Source: Carnobacterium viridans (GTDB lineage Bacteria; Bacillota; Bacilli; Lactobacillales; Carnobacteriaceae). From it: a stretch of DNA of 64,000 nucleotides. Numbering within the stretch: position 1 is the first letter of the stretch; every line of letters starts with the position of its first letter. Where the stretch lies: positions 1,886,501 to 1,950,500 of the forward strand of contig NZ_FNJW01000008.1 of the NCBI RefSeq assembly GCF_900102725.1. The letters are read 5' to 3'. The notes beneath the pieces are model-generated. The model was given only the letters and a program-made list of their open reading frames with translations, was not told the origin of the DNA and made no database searches. A program made the position numbers and the translations under genes. Below are positions 9,465-19,266 of this stretch, in pieces.

Positions 9465-10367
9465 ATGACTATTACAAAATTATCAAAATTAACATTAACT
9501 TTAGGGCTAGGCTTAACTTTAGCAGCTTGTGGAGCAGAGTCTGATTCTGCTGGTTCAACAGAAAACACGGAAGAATTTGACGCAACTCAAACAATCAATG
9601 TTATTTCACGTGAAGATGGTTCTGGTACTCGTGGAGCATTTACTGAAATTACAGGTGTATTAGTTGAAGACGGCGATACTGAAACAGATAACACATACTC
9701 TGGAGCGACTATTCAAAACAGTACTAGTGGTGTGATGACAACTGTAACTGGAGACTCAGCATCAATCGGGTACATTTCTTTAGGGTCATTAGATGACAGT
9801 ATTAAAGCTGTGAACATTGAAGGCGTAGAAGCAACTCCTGAAACTGTACAAGATGGTTCATATGCTATTTCTCGTCCATTCAATATTGCTTACAATGGAG
9901 AATTAAGTGAAGTTGCCCAAGATTTTTGGACATACATTATGAGTGCTGAGGGACAAGAAATTGTTGTAAGTGAAGGATACGTTGAAGCAGTAACAGAGGC
10001 TCCTGCGTATGAAGCAGCTGAAGATATGACTGGAAATATCAGTATTGTTGGTTCAACTTCAGTAACACCAGTAATGGAAGTACTAGTTGAAGAATATACA
10101 GCTCTTAATCCAGAAGTTACGATTGATGTTACGTCAAATGGTTCTTCTGCTGGTATGACTGCTGCAATGGACGGATCGGCTGATATCGGAATGGCTTCTC
10201 GCGAATTAAAAGATGAAGAATTAGAAGTACTAACAGCTGAACCACTTGCTATTGATGGTATCGCTGTAATTGTTAACAGCGAAAATTCATTTGAAGATTT
10301 AACAATGGAACAAGTAAAACAGATTTTTACAGGAGAAGTAACAACCTGGGATGAAGTTGCTAAATAA
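9465..10367 (+). CDS. pstS: Phosphate-binding lipoprotein PstS (operon 1)
   Basis: This is the substrate-binding lipoprotein of the high-affinity phosphate ABC importer. I take ATG 9465 (MTITKLSKLTLTLGLGL, 300 aa) because AAAGGATGGG precedes it and a lipoprotein signal peptide follows directly with lipobox LAAC. The ATG at 9432 would add an unlikely leader. The motif DGSGTRGAFTEITG and the later VGSTSVTPVMEVLVEEY are phosphate-loop segments of PBP-like PstS proteins. The arrangement looks circularly shifted compared with the second PstS (VGSSALQPLVEAA near its N-terminus). A terminator-like hairpin after the gene may favour pstS over pstCAB transcripts. Confidence 0.93.
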   Translation: MTITKLSKLTLTLGLGLTLAACGAESDSAGSTENTEEFDATQTINVISREDGSGTRGAFTEITGVLVEDGDTETDNTYSGATIQNSTSGVMTTVTGDSASIGYISLGSLDDSIKAVNIEGVEATPETVQDGSYAISRPFNIAYNGELSEVAQDFWTYIMSAEGQEIVVSEGYVEAVTEAPAYEAAEDMTGNISIVGSTSVTPVMEVLVEEYTALNPEVTIDVTSNGSSAGMTAAMDGSADIGMASRELKDEELEVLTAEPLAIDGIAVIVNSENSFEDLTMEQVKQIFTGEVTTWDEVAK

Positions 10368-10383
10368 TCATTAGGTAAAACAT

Positions 10384-10414
10384 AAAAATAACCAGAGAAA
10401 TTCTGGTTATTTTT
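10384..10414 (+). terminator. Hairpin after pstS (operon 1)
   Basis: AAAATAACCAGA pairs with TCTGGTTATTTT and ends in T residues. It probably gives partial termination, allowing more pstS than pstCAB mRNA. Confidence 0.75.
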
Positions 10415-10457
10415 ATGAAGTGAGTTTTAGTCAATTGGGAAATTGGCAAATGAATTC

Positions 10458-10496
10458 AGCCTATCAACTTGTATCCATCAAGATAGGCTGTTTTTT
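10458..10496 (+). terminator. Second hairpin in the pstS-pstC spacer (operon 1)
   Basis: AGCCTATC pairs with GATAGGCT and is followed by GTTTTTTC. A single TTTACA (10526-10531) lies downstream, too little to call a PhoP box. Confidence 0.7.
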
Positions 10497-10605
10497 CATA
10501 TATGGGGATAAAAGTAGGTAAAAAATTTACAATTATCCATAAATACAATTGAAAAAGAATGTGTTTATGGATGATTTATTCTGTCTTATGTTAAAGGAGA
10601 TCAAT

Positions 10606-11466
10606 ATGAAGACGAAAAAATTAGATGGATTTATGAAAGGTGTCTTTTTTGTATCTGCACTGACATCAGTCTTAGCTATCATCTTAATCTGTATCTTTAT
10701 TTTTGCAGGCGGCGTTCCGTTTATGGTTGAATATGGAGTTTTTGATTTTTTATTCGGTCAAAAATGGACACCTTCTAATACCCCTGCCTCATTTGGAATA
10801 TTGCCAATGATTATGGGATCTTTAGCTGTAACATCCGGGGCGATCGTTGTTGGGGTACCAATCGGAATTTTAACGTCTATCTTTATGGCAAAGTTTTGTC
10901 CAGCTTGGTTGTACAAAATTCTAAAGCCGGCTGTTAACTTAATGGCAGCTATACCTTCCATCGTTTATGGATTCTTTGCATTACAAGCTATTGTACCAAT
11001 CATGCGTAATCTAGTTGGTGGTACGGGTATGAACATGCTGACAGCCATCATTTTGCTTGGAATCATGATCTTGCCAACGATTATCGGCTTGTCAGAATCA
11101 TCCATACGAGCTGTTCCAGAAAGCTACTATACTGGAAGCATGGCTCTAGGAGCGACGCACGAACGCTCAGTTATAAAAGTAGTTGTACCAGCTGCTAAAT
11201 CTGGAATCATTTCCTCTGTTATTTTAGGAATTGGGCGTGCAATTGGAGAAACAATGGCGGTTGTCTTAATTGCTGGAAACCAACCCATTATGCCAGAAAG
11301 TCTAACGCTAGGTGTTCGTACATTAACAACAAATATTGTATTGGAAATGGCTTATGCGAGTGGTTCTCACAGAGAAGCACTCATTGCAACGGCAGTAGTA
11401 TTATTTGTATTTATTTTAATCATTAATGGCACTTTCTTAATGATTAAGAAAAAGGGGGCTAGATAA
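10606..11466 (+). CDS. pstC: Phosphate ABC transporter permease PstC (operon 1)
   Basis: PstC is a membrane-spanning subunit of the phosphate importer. I start at ATG 10606 (MKTKKLDGFMKGVFF, 286 aa) because AAAGGAGATCA is directly upstream; the TTG at 10549 has no such support. About six membrane segments are visible. The cytoplasmic coupling loop is of the binding-protein-dependent transport type (EAA-like segment SMALGATHERSVIKVVVPAAKSG). It is followed after 2 bases by pstA. Confidence 0.94.
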   Translation: MKTKKLDGFMKGVFFVSALTSVLAIILICIFIFAGGVPFMVEYGVFDFLFGQKWTPSNTPASFGILPMIMGSLAVTSGAIVVGVPIGILTSIFMAKFCPAWLYKILKPAVNLMAAIPSIVYGFFALQAIVPIMRNLVGGTGMNMLTAIILLGIMILPTIIGLSESSIRAVPESYYTGSMALGATHERSVIKVVVPAAKSGIISSVILGIGRAIGETMAVVLIAGNQPIMPESLTLGVRTLTTNIVLEMAYASGSHREALIATAVVLFVFILIINGTFLMIKKKGAR

Positions 11467-11468
11467 TC

Positions 11469-12284
11469 ATGGCTAGTAAATTAATGAGAAGTTTAATTTA
11501 TTTAGCAGCAACCATAACTTTTGGGTCCTTGTTTTATATTGTAGGATTTATTTTAGCCAAAGGGATACCGTATATTACTCCGGAAATGTTTGCTTGGAAG
11601 TACACAACAGATAATGTTTCATTGATGCCGTCTCTAATTACAACTTTTATTGTAGTGGGTATGACTTTACTGATTGCAACCCCTCTAGGTGTGTTTACAG
11701 GATTTTATTTAGTAGAATATGCTCAAAAAGGAAATAAAGTCGTTGAAGTTATTCGTATTGCAACGGATACTTTAGCAGCTGTTCCTTCGATTGTATATGG
11801 TCTTTTCGGAATGCTATTTTTTGTTACTTTCTTAAACTTTCAATATTCCGTTTTAGCAGGTGTGCTAACTTCGGTAATAATGGTTTTACCATTGATTATT
11901 CGTTCCACAGAAGAAGCGTTGCTATCAGTAAATGACTCTTTACGAGAAGCAAGCTTTGCTTTAGGAGCAGGAAAATTAAGAACCATTTTTAGAGTGATAT
12001 TACCCGTTTCAATGCCTGGAATTTTATCAGGAGTCATACTTGCAAGCGGACGAGTTGTTGGTGAAACAGCTGCATTATTGTATACGCTTGGAAGCTCAAC
12101 AAATTTACCAGACAGCTTATTTTCATCAGGAAGAACATTGGCTTTGCACATGTATGTTCTATCAAGTGAAGGAATGCATGTAAATGAATCCTATGCAACA
12201 GGAGTTGTTCTGATTGTATTTGTTTTAATGATTAATGGTTTGTCAACAATATTAAGTAATAGACTGACAAAGGGGACCAAATAA
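11469..12284 (+). CDS. pstA: Phosphate ABC transporter permease PstA (operon 1)
   Basis: The 271-aa second permease subunit has about six membrane segments. The EAA-like coupling loop reads [22 protein letters not shown], followed by [21 protein letters not shown]. The stop codon overlaps the pstB start by one base (TAATG), indicating translational coupling. Confidence 0.94.
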   Translation: MASKLMRSLIYLAATITFGSLFYIVGFILAKGIPYITPEMFAWKYTTDNVSLMPSLITTFIVVGMTLLIATPLGVFTGFYLVEYAQKGNKVVEVIRIATDTLAAVPSIVYGLFGMLFFVTFLNFQYSVLAGVLTSVIMVLPLIIRSTEEALLSVNDSLREASFALGAGKLRTIFRVILPVSMPGILSGVILASGRVVGETAALLYTLGSSTNLPDSLFSSGRTLALHMYVLSSEGMHVNESYATGVVLIVFVLMINGLSTILSNRLTKGTK

Positions 12285-13036
12285 TGAGTAAATTAAGTAT
12301 TAAAAATGTAGATTTATTTTATGGTGAGTTTCAAGCCTTGCATAATGTGAATTTAGAGATTCCTAAAAATCAAATTACAGCTTTTATTGGGCCATCTGGT
12401 TGTGGAAAATCAACATTGATCAAGAGTTTAAATCGTATGAATGATTTGATTGAGGGTTGCAAGATAAAAGGATCTATCTTATTAGATGAAGAAAACATTT
12501 ATAAAAAGGACTTTGATGTTAATGAGTTGCGTAAAAAAGTCGGTATGGTTTTTCAACAACCGAATCCGTTTCCGATGAGTATTTATGATAATATTACTTA
12601 TGGGCCAAGAACACATGGAATCAAAGATAAAAAAGTACTAGATGCTTTAGTTGAAAAAAGTCTTCGAGGAGCAGCCATTTGGGAAGAAGTAAAAAATGAT
12701 TTGAAAAAAAATGCGTTGTCTTTATCAGGCGGACAACAACAAAGAATTTGTATTGCACGTGCGTTAGCCGTTGAACCTGAAATTTTACTGATGGATGAAC
12801 CTACAAGTGCATTAGATCCCATTTCGACTGCTAAAATAGAAGAATTGGTTACAGTTTTGAAAGAAAATTATACTATTGTAATGGTTACGCATAATATGCA
12901 GCAGGCTTCTCGTGTATCAGATAGAACTGCCTTTTTCCTAAATGGAAAAATTGTGGAAACTGGTGAAACAAGAAAAATATTTACAAATCCTCAACAAAAG
13001 CAAACAGAAGACTATATCTCAGGACGTTTTGGTTAA
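12284..13036 (+). CDS. pstB: Phosphate ABC transporter ATPase PstB (operon 1)
   Basis: The 250-aa ATPase energises phosphate import. Walker A ([20 protein letters not shown]), the Q-loop ([21 protein letters not shown]), signature LSGGQQQR, Walker B ([13 protein letters not shown]) and the H-loop ([14 protein letters not shown]) are all intact. The NRMND and QPNPFP motifs are characteristic of PstB. The ATG overlaps the pstA stop. Confidence 0.96.
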   Translation: MSKLSIKNVDLFYGEFQALHNVNLEIPKNQITAFIGPSGCGKSTLIKSLNRMNDLIEGCKIKGSILLDEENIYKKDFDVNELRKKVGMVFQQPNPFPMSIYDNITYGPRTHGIKDKKVLDALVEKSLRGAAIWEEVKNDLKKNALSLSGGQQQRICIARALAVEPEILLMDEPTSALDPISTAKIEELVTVLKENYTIVMVTHNMQQASRVSDRTAFFLNGKIVETGETRKIFTNPQQKQTEDYISGRFG

Positions 13037-13066
13037 CCATTTTAATAAGGATTGGAGGGAAATGAT

Positions 13067-13732
13067 TTGAGAAGAGTGTATGAGGAAGATCTGGTAAATT
13101 TACATGTTCATTTTTCGGAGATGGGTATGATGGTTAATGAAGCTGTTTACAAGTCAGTGAAAGCATTTACTAATCATGACAAAGAACTTGCCCAGCAAGT
13201 GATTGATAACGACATCATGATTAACGCACGTGAAACTGAATTAGAAAAAAAATGTTTTGAGTTGATTGCATTGCAACAACCCGTTACAAGTGATTTGCGT
13301 AAAATAGTAACGGTTATGAAAGCCAGTGCTGATTTAGAAAGAATGGGGGATCATGCAGTAAGTGTCGCAAAAGCCGCCATTCGCGTTAAAGGTACAAAAC
13401 GTGTTCCAAAAATCGAAGCCGATATAGCAGAACTTTCAGAGAAAGTAAAAGTAATGGTTGAAGGTGTTCTAGAAGCTTATATTAAAGAAGATGCCAATAA
13501 AGCAAAGAATTTATCCACAGCTATTAATGGTATTGATCAGGATTTTTATGGCATTTATCAGCAATGTATTGATGAAATGAAAGTAGATCCTGAATTGATT
13601 TTAGGGGCAACAGATTACATGTTGGCTGCAAGGTATTTGAAGCGCATCGGTGATTATGTTACAAATATTTGTGAATGGATTGTTTATTTAAAAACCGGTA
13701 AAGTTGTAGAGTTGAATACAAGTAAACGATAA
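13067..13732 (+). CDS. phoU: Phosphate transport/signalling regulator PhoU (operon 1)
   Basis: PhoU is a cytoplasmic helical protein that links PstSCAB to PhoR and restrains phosphate uptake. The 221-aa protein has the two three-helix PhoU repeats with acidic metal-binding motifs (DLERMGDHAVSVAKAA near 90-105; YLKRIGDYVTNICEW near 190-204). I take the start as TTG 13067 (MRRVYEEDLVNLH), 7 bases after GGAGGG, matching the second PhoU (MRRVFEEELNDLH). The frame from 13052 begins inside the ribosome binding site. Confidence 0.93.
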   Translation: MRRVYEEDLVNLHVHFSEMGMMVNEAVYKSVKAFTNHDKELAQQVIDNDIMINARETELEKKCFELIALQQPVTSDLRKIVTVMKASADLERMGDHAVSVAKAAIRVKGTKRVPKIEADIAELSEKVKVMVEGVLEAYIKEDANKAKNLSTAINGIDQDFYGIYQQCIDEMKVDPELILGATDYMLAARYLKRIGDYVTNICEWIVYLKTGKVVELNTSKR

Positions 13733-13851
13733 AAAGAATTAATTTAAGTTGTTTTCTACAACTTTTAAGTAGATTTAAGTTGGAGAGAGATAAAAAAATT
13801 CTCATTTGATTTTTTAGCAGTAGATTAGAGAAGTAAATTAGAGAAGTAAAA

Positions 13852-13894
13852 AAAAGCGGTAGACTAGAGGTGAAACTCTTTCTACTGCTTTTTT
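13852..13894 (+). terminator. Rho-independent terminator after pst operon 1
   Basis: AAAAGCGGTAGA pairs with TCTACTGCTTTT and is followed by T residues. A short imperfect direct repeat (AGAGAAGTAAAttagagaag) precedes it. Confidence 0.85.
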
Positions 13895-13946
13895 CTTTGC
13901 TCTTTTAATTTAAAAAAGCTAAAATGATAATAGCATACATTGTGCC

Positions 13947-13985
13947 TTTACATAAAATTTACAATTATGCTATTTAATTTTTACA
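13947..13985 (+). promoter_or_regulatory. PhoP-box array upstream of the second pst operon
   Basis: TTTACA occurs at 13947, 13958 and 13980, exactly 11 and 22 bp apart, with a degenerate repeat at the intervening position. This fits a PhoP box and ends about 57 bp before the pstS start. Confidence 0.78.
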
Positions 13986-14041
13986 ATAGTACGTTATTAT
14001 TAAGAAGTATGTAATTTAGGTAAATACCTAGGAGGTATAAA

Positions 14042-14905
14042 ATGAAATTAATAAATAGTCGATTTCTGTTGATCATTGCATTTGGATTTATTCTAACAGC
14101 ATGTGGACCTGTAGTAGAAGAAGAATCGATTACTGCAGTTGGGTCATCTGCTTTACAACCACTTGTAGAAGCTGCTGGTGAACAATTCAGTACTGAAAAT
14201 GTTGGGAAATTTATTAACGTACAAGGCGGAGGTAGTGGAACTGGGTTAAGCCAAATTGCTGCAAATGCAGTAGATATTGGGAATTCAGATATTTTTGCTG
14301 AAGAAAAAGATGGCATCGATGCCTCTAAATTAGTTGATCATCGTGTGGCTGTTGTCGGAATCACACCCATTGTGACCCCTGGTACTGGAGTTAGTGATAT
14401 TAGTATACAAGAACTGCAAGACATCTTTACAGGGAAAATTACGAACTGGTCAGAATTAGGCGGGAAAGATTTACCAATAACGGTTTTAAACCGTGCAGCC
14501 GGTAGTGGAACACGTGCTACATTTGAACAATGGGTCTTAGAAGAAGGTCAAAACAGCATTATTACGCAAGAGCAAGAATCAAGTGGGACAGTACGTCAAA
14601 TTGTTGCTAGTACGCCTGGAACGATCAGTTATGTAGCTTTCTCATATGTAAATGAAGATGTGGAATCTTTATCAATAGATGGAGTAGAGCCAACAGACGA
14701 AAATGTAAAAACAAATGAATGGCTAATTTGGTCTTATGAACACATGTATACAAATGGAGAACCGACTGGTTTAACAAAAGAGTTTCTGGATTACATTTTA
14801 TCAGATGACATTCAGTCTACGCTAATTGGAGCTTTAGGGTATATTCCAACTAGTCAAATGGAAGTTGAACGAGATGTTGAAGGAAATACAGTACCTATAG
14901 AGTAA
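14042..14905 (+). CDS. pstS: Phosphate-binding lipoprotein PstS (operon 2)
   Basis: This is a 287-aa lipoprotein after CTAGGAGGTATAAA, with a signal peptide and lipobox LTAC (residues 17-20). The phosphate-binding motifs are in the usual order: TAVGSSALQPLVEAAGEQF near the N-terminus, GGGSGTGLSQIAANAVDIGNSD, and AAGSGTRATFEQWVL. It is only distantly like the first PstS, so the two operons are unlikely to be a recent tandem duplication at this gene. A hairpin follows at 14947-14990. Confidence 0.95.
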   Translation: MKLINSRFLLIIAFGFILTACGPVVEEESITAVGSSALQPLVEAAGEQFSTENVGKFINVQGGGSGTGLSQIAANAVDIGNSDIFAEEKDGIDASKLVDHRVAVVGITPIVTPGTGVSDISIQELQDIFTGKITNWSELGGKDLPITVLNRAAGSGTRATFEQWVLEEGQNSIITQEQESSGTVRQIVASTPGTISYVAFSYVNEDVESLSIDGVEPTDENVKTNEWLIWSYEHMYTNGEPTGLTKEFLDYILSDDIQSTLIGALGYIPTSQMEVERDVEGNTVPIE

Positions 14906-14946
14906 AGCGCAAAAAAAATAAATAATGAACTAGAAAAGATAGCATG

Positions 14947-14995
14947 AAGCTGAAGACGATCTTTCAATATGAAAAACCGTCTTTCAGCTTGTTGT
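14947..14995 (+). terminator. Hairpin between pstS and pstC (operon 2)
   Basis: AAGCTGAAGACG pairs with CGTCTTTCAGCTT; only a mixed T-rich stretch follows. As in operon 1, it probably dampens transcription after pstS. Confidence 0.65.
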
Positions 14996-15020
14996 ATTTG
15001 AGATAAGAGGAGGGCTTCTT

Positions 15021-15941
15021 TTGGAAGAGATTCAAGCAAGATTACTTGGAAACTCAAAAAAAGGTAGACTGGAAAAATTAGGAAAAACCGTTAGTTTTAT
15101 TTGTATCGCTATTATCGTACTTGTAGTTGTTTCAATCTTGTATTTTGTTACGAGCAAAGGTCTTTCTACTTTTTTTACTGATGGAGTTTCTTTTTGGGAC
15201 TTTTTAACGGGTTCAGTCTGGAATCCAGGAAATGTTAGTGAAGACGGATTGCCTCTTGTAGGTGCCCTTCCAATGATTACAGGGTCCTTTTTAGTGACAC
15301 TGTTATCGGCAGCACTAGCGACACCATTTGCAATCGGTGCAGCAATTTTCATGACTGAAATTTCGCCATCTACTGGGAAAAGAGTTTTACAACCTGTAGT
15401 TGAATTATTAGTAGGTATCCCATCCGTAGTTTACGGATTTATTGGGCTGACTGTTGTGGTTCCTTTTGTTCGTTCTCTCTTTGGAGGAACGGGTTTTGGT
15501 ATTTTATCTGCTACTTTTGTGTTGTTTGTTATGATTTTACCGACTGTAACAAGCATGGCAGTGGATGCTTTAAACTCTGTACCAAGACATTACCGTGAAG
15601 CATCTCTTGCTATGGGTGCAACAAGATGGCAAACCATATATAAAGTTGTTTTAAGAAGTGCGATGCCAGGATTATTGACAGCTGTTGTTTTTGGGATGGC
15701 TCGTGCCTTTGGAGAAGCTCTTGCTGTTCAAATGGTTATTGGTAATGCTGCATTGATGCCGACAAGTTTAATTACTCCAGCGTCAACATTGACAAGTATA
15801 TTGACTATGAGTATGGGGAATACAGTAATGGGTACATTAGAAAATAATGTTCTTTGGTCATTAGCCCTAATTTTAATGCTGATGGCATTATTCTTTAATA
15901 TCTTAACACGTTGGATTGGTAAGAAAGGGGCTATGAAATAA
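15021..15941 (+). CDS. pstC: Phosphate ABC transporter permease PstC (operon 2)
   Basis: The 306-aa permease starts at TTG 15021 with AGGAGGG about 8 bases upstream. The coupling-loop segment EASLAMGATRWQTIYKVVLRSAMPG and about six membrane segments are visible. It overlaps pstA by one base. A cytoplasmic N-terminal extension of about 30 residues precedes the first membrane segment. Confidence 0.94.
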   Translation: MEEIQARLLGNSKKGRLEKLGKTVSFICIAIIVLVVVSILYFVTSKGLSTFFTDGVSFWDFLTGSVWNPGNVSEDGLPLVGALPMITGSFLVTLLSAALATPFAIGAAIFMTEISPSTGKRVLQPVVELLVGIPSVVYGFIGLTVVVPFVRSLFGGTGFGILSATFVLFVMILPTVTSMAVDALNSVPRHYREASLAMGATRWQTIYKVVLRSAMPGLLTAVVFGMARAFGEALAVQMVIGNAALMPTSLITPASTLTSILTMSMGNTVMGTLENNVLWSLALILMLMALFFNILTRWIGKKGAMK

Positions 15942-16825
15942 TGGATGCAAAAAAATGGGATAAATTCGCAGTTGGTGTCTTATATGCTATATCTATATTC
16001 ATCGTTCTTATTTTATTCAGCTTACTAGCCTTTATTTTATGGCGAGGTGTACCACAAATTTCATGGGAATTTTTAACTCAACCTGCAAGATCGTTTCAAG
16101 TGGGAGGCGGGATAGGAATTCAATTATTCAACTCGTTTTACCTGTTGTTTTTGACTATGTTGATTAGTGCACCATTAGCATTGGGTGCTGCTATTTATTT
16201 ATCAGAATATGCAAAACAAAACTGGGTGACGGATATCATCAGAACAGCGATAGAAGTACTTAGTTCATTGCCTTCTATAGTTGTTGGGCTGTTTGGATTT
16301 TTAATCTTTGTTATTCAATTTGATTTTGGCTTTTCGATCCTTTCTGGTGCTCTTGCATTAACCATCTTTAACTTGCCATTGTTAACACGAACGATAGAAG
16401 ACTCATTGCAAGCCATACCTGGAGTTCAAAGAGAAGCTGGATTAGCTTTAGGATTGTCTCGTTGGGAAACAGTCACTCGCATTATTCTACCTGCAGCGTT
16501 GCCTGGTATTCTAACAGGAATGATTTTAGCCGCAGGACGTATTTTTGGGGAAGCAGCAGCTTTGATTTACACAGCTGGACAAAGCGCACCGGCGTTAGAT
16601 TTTGCCAATTGGAATCCACAATCGATTACAAGTCCATTGAACATTATGAGACCAGCTGAAACATTGGCTGTTCATATATGGAAGATCAACAGTGAAGGTG
16701 TTATGCCCGATGGACCACAAGTGTCTGCAGGTGCTTCAGCTGTTTTGATTATTGCAGTATTATTATTTAATTTAGTCGCTCGTTATTTAGGAAGAAAACT
16801 TCAAAAGAAAGCTACTTCTGCTTAG
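15941..16825 (+). CDS. pstA: Phosphate ABC transporter permease PstA (operon 2)
   Basis: This 294-aa permease is translationally coupled to pstC (TAATG). The EAA-like loop reads REAGLALGLSRWETVTRIILPAALPG, followed by GMILAAGRIFGEAAAL. It is longer than PstA of operon 1 because of an extracytoplasmic loop (TAGQSAPALDFANWNPQSIT) before the last helices. Confidence 0.94.
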   Translation: MDAKKWDKFAVGVLYAISIFIVLILFSLLAFILWRGVPQISWEFLTQPARSFQVGGGIGIQLFNSFYLLFLTMLISAPLALGAAIYLSEYAKQNWVTDIIRTAIEVLSSLPSIVVGLFGFLIFVIQFDFGFSILSGALALTIFNLPLLTRTIEDSLQAIPGVQREAGLALGLSRWETVTRIILPAALPGILTGMILAAGRIFGEAAALIYTAGQSAPALDFANWNPQSITSPLNIMRPAETLAVHIWKINSEGVMPDGPQVSAGASAVLIIAVLLFNLVARYLGRKLQKKATSA

Positions 16826-16874
16826 CAAAAAAATGTGGAAGTAAGGATTCAGTTAGATAAGGAGGATTTATGGA

Positions 16875-17681
16875 ATGCCCAATCAAGCTAACCTAGAGAC
16901 AAATGTTTTAAAGATGGCGCCCGGTACGAAAATCGATTTGTCGACCGAAGATCTACATGTATGGTATGGAGATAATGAAGCAATCAAAGGTGTTTCATTA
17001 GAATTTGAAGAAAATAAGATCACTTCTCTTATCGGACCAAGTGGCTGTGGAAAATCAACTTACTTGCGTTCTTTAAACCGGATGAATGATGAAATTGAAT
17101 CAGCTAGAGTAACAGGAAAAATCATGTACGAAGGCATTGATGTAAATGCTTCAAATGTTGATGTATATGAAATGCGTAAGAATATCGGAATGGTATTCCA
17201 ACGTCCTAACCCATTTAGTAAATCGATTTATGACAATATTGCCTTTGCTTTAAGACGACATGGAGTCAAAGACAAAAATACGTTAGACGAAGCAGTGGAA
17301 ACGAGTTTAAAACAAGCCGCTTTGTGGGAGCAAGTGAAAGATCAATTAAATAAAAGTGCTTTAGCCTTATCTGGAGGACAACAACAACGTTTATGTATCG
17401 CAAGAGCGATTGCTCTCAAACCAGACATTTTACTATTAGATGAACCAGCAAGTGCCTTGGATCCAATATCTACTAGTCAAGTAGAAGAAACACTACTACA
17501 ATTGAAAGAAGATTATTCAATTATTATTGTTACTCACAATATGCAGCAAGCTTCAAGAATCAGTGATTACACAGCTTTCTTTTATGTTGGAAACGTGATC
17601 GAGTACGATGAAACGAGAAAAGTTTTTACTCGTCCAAAAATTCAAGCAACAGAAGATTACGTATCTGGTCATTTTGGGTAG
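16875..17681 (+). CDS. pstB: Phosphate ABC transporter ATPase PstB (operon 2, first copy)
   Basis: The 268-aa ATPase has all motifs: Walker A ([20 protein letters not shown]), Q-loop ([21 protein letters not shown]), signature LSGGQQQR, Walker B ([13 protein letters not shown]) and H-loop ([13 protein letters not shown]). It carries an N-terminal extension of about 20 residues compared with the other two PstB proteins. It lies 11 bases upstream of a second pstB, the pstB1-pstB2 arrangement known from streptococci and lactococci. Confidence 0.95.
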   Translation: MPNQANLETNVLKMAPGTKIDLSTEDLHVWYGDNEAIKGVSLEFEENKITSLIGPSGCGKSTYLRSLNRMNDEIESARVTGKIMYEGIDVNASNVDVYEMRKNIGMVFQRPNPFSKSIYDNIAFALRRHGVKDKNTLDEAVETSLKQAALWEQVKDQLNKSALALSGGQQQRLCIARAIALKPDILLLDEPASALDPISTSQVEETLLQLKEDYSIIIVTHNMQQASRISDYTAFFYVGNVIEYDETRKVFTRPKIQATEDYVSGHFG

Positions 17682-17692
17682 GAGGAAAAAGA

Positions 17693-18457
17693 GTGAGTAA
17701 TGAAAAATTTATTATTGAATCTAAAGACGTTCATTTATACTATGGAAATAATGAGGCACTAAAAGGTGTTTCGCTAGACTTTAAACCTAAGGAAATTACG
17801 GCATTGATTGGACCAAGTGGTTGTGGAAAATCTACCTTTTTAAGAACTTTAAATCGGATGAACGATTTGATACCGAATGTGACAATCACAGGTAACGTAA
17901 AGTTTGAAAATAAAGAAATATACAGTCCTAAAATGGACACTGTTGAATTAAGAAAAAAAGTCGGGATGGTATTTCAACAACCGAATCCTTTTCCATTTTC
18001 AATTTATGAAAATGTTGCTTATGGTTTGAAAATTGCAGGAATGAAAGACAAAGCTAAGATAGATACCATCGTGGAAGAAAGCTTGAAAAAAGCCGCAGTT
18101 TGGGAAGATGTGAAAGATAAATTGCATAAAAGTGCCCTTTCGCTTTCAGGTGGACAACAACAAAGAGTCTGTATTGCACGAGTATTAGCAATTGAACCAT
18201 CTGTTATTCTATTAGATGAGCCGACAAGCGCTCTAGATCCTATTTCAAGCGCAAAAATTGAAAATATGTTATTAGAACTGAAAAAAGATTATACCATGAT
18301 AATCGTTACCCATAATATGCAACAAGCATCAAGAATATCGGATAATACAGCGTTTTTCTTAAATGGACACTTGATTGAACATGGGGAAACAAGACAAATT
18401 TTTACAAGACCTAAACAAAAAGAAACAGAAGACTATATTTCTGGACGTTTTGGGTAA
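17693..18457 (+). CDS. pstB: Phosphate ABC transporter ATPase PstB (operon 2, second copy)
   Basis: The 254-aa ATPase starts at GTG 17693 after AGGAGGAAAAAGA. Walker [37 protein letters not shown] and [11 protein letters not shown] are intact. Its motifs resemble PstB of operon 1 (QQPNPFP, SGRFG C-terminus) more than its immediate neighbour (QRPNPFS, SGHFG). Confidence 0.95.
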   Translation: MSNEKFIIESKDVHLYYGNNEALKGVSLDFKPKEITALIGPSGCGKSTFLRTLNRMNDLIPNVTITGNVKFENKEIYSPKMDTVELRKKVGMVFQQPNPFPFSIYENVAYGLKIAGMKDKAKIDTIVEESLKKAAVWEDVKDKLHKSALSLSGGQQQRVCIARVLAIEPSVILLDEPTSALDPISSAKIENMLLELKKDYTMIIVTHNMQQASRISDNTAFFLNGHLIEHGETRQIFTRPKQKETEDYISGRFG

Positions 18458-18498
18458 TTCGTTGCATAATTAAGAAAATGGTATAGGAGTGATGAAAA

Positions 18499-19179
18499 GT
18501 GAGACGAGTATTTGAAGAGGAACTAAATGATTTACACGTTCATTTTTTTGAAATGGGAAAAATGGTTAACGAAGCAATTTATAAATCAGTAAAAGCCTTT
18601 GTAAATCATGATAAAGAGCTCGCTCAAGAAGTGATTGACGGTGACTTAGAAATTAATAGACACGAAGTTGAGTTAGAGAAACAGTGTTTTGAAATGATTG
18701 CGTTGCAACAACCTGTCACAACCGATTTAAGAAAAATTGTAACGGTTATGAAAGCTTGTGCTGACCTTGAAAGAATGGGTGATCATGCAGTTAGTATTGC
18801 AAAATCGACTATTCGAGTAAAAGGAAATAAACGAATCTATGAAGTGGAAGCAGAAATTGCTGAAATGTCTGAAAAAGTAAAAGTCATGGTTCAAGGCGTT
18901 TTAGATGCATACGTTAATTTTGATACAGAAAAAGCAAAACAAATAGCATTGAGTGATCGTGCAGTGGATAAAGATGCAAAAAAAATTCACCACGATTGTA
19001 TCGAGCATATGAAAGCTGATTCAGAAATTGTTTTAGGTGGATCAGATTATATGCTTGTAGCTGGATACCTAGAACGAATTGGGGACTATGTAACAAATAT
19101 TTCTGAATGGATCGTCTACTTGAATTCTGGTAAAGTTGTTGAGTTAAACACTCACAATAAAAATAGTCCTATAAATTAA
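18499..19179 (+). CDS. phoU: Phosphate transport/signalling regulator PhoU (operon 2)
   Basis: The 226-aa protein starts at GTG 18499 (MRRVFEEELNDLH) after AGGAGTGATGAAAA. It has two PhoU helical repeats with ADLERMGDHAVSIAKS and YLERIGDYVTNISEW. It is clearly paralogous to the first PhoU across the whole length; the most divergent stretch is about residues 130-175. It ends the operon at the terminator 19186-19220. Confidence 0.94.
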   Translation: MRRVFEEELNDLHVHFFEMGKMVNEAIYKSVKAFVNHDKELAQEVIDGDLEINRHEVELEKQCFEMIALQQPVTTDLRKIVTVMKACADLERMGDHAVSIAKSTIRVKGNKRIYEVEAEIAEMSEKVKVMVQGVLDAYVNFDTEKAKQIALSDRAVDKDAKKIHHDCIEHMKADSEIVLGGSDYMLVAGYLERIGDYVTNISEWIVYLNSGKVVELNTHNKNSPIN

Positions 19180-19185
19180 TCAGCA

Positions 19186-19222
19186 AAAACGACTGGGGAA
19201 AGTATTCCAGTCGTTTTTTTGT
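19186..19222 (+). terminator. Rho-independent terminator after pst operon 2
   Basis: AAAACGACTGG pairs with CCAGTCGTTTT and a run of T follows. Confidence 0.9.
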
Positions 19223-19266
19223 CTATTCTGACTCTTCGTCAAAGGGTGATGATAAAAGAAAATAAA

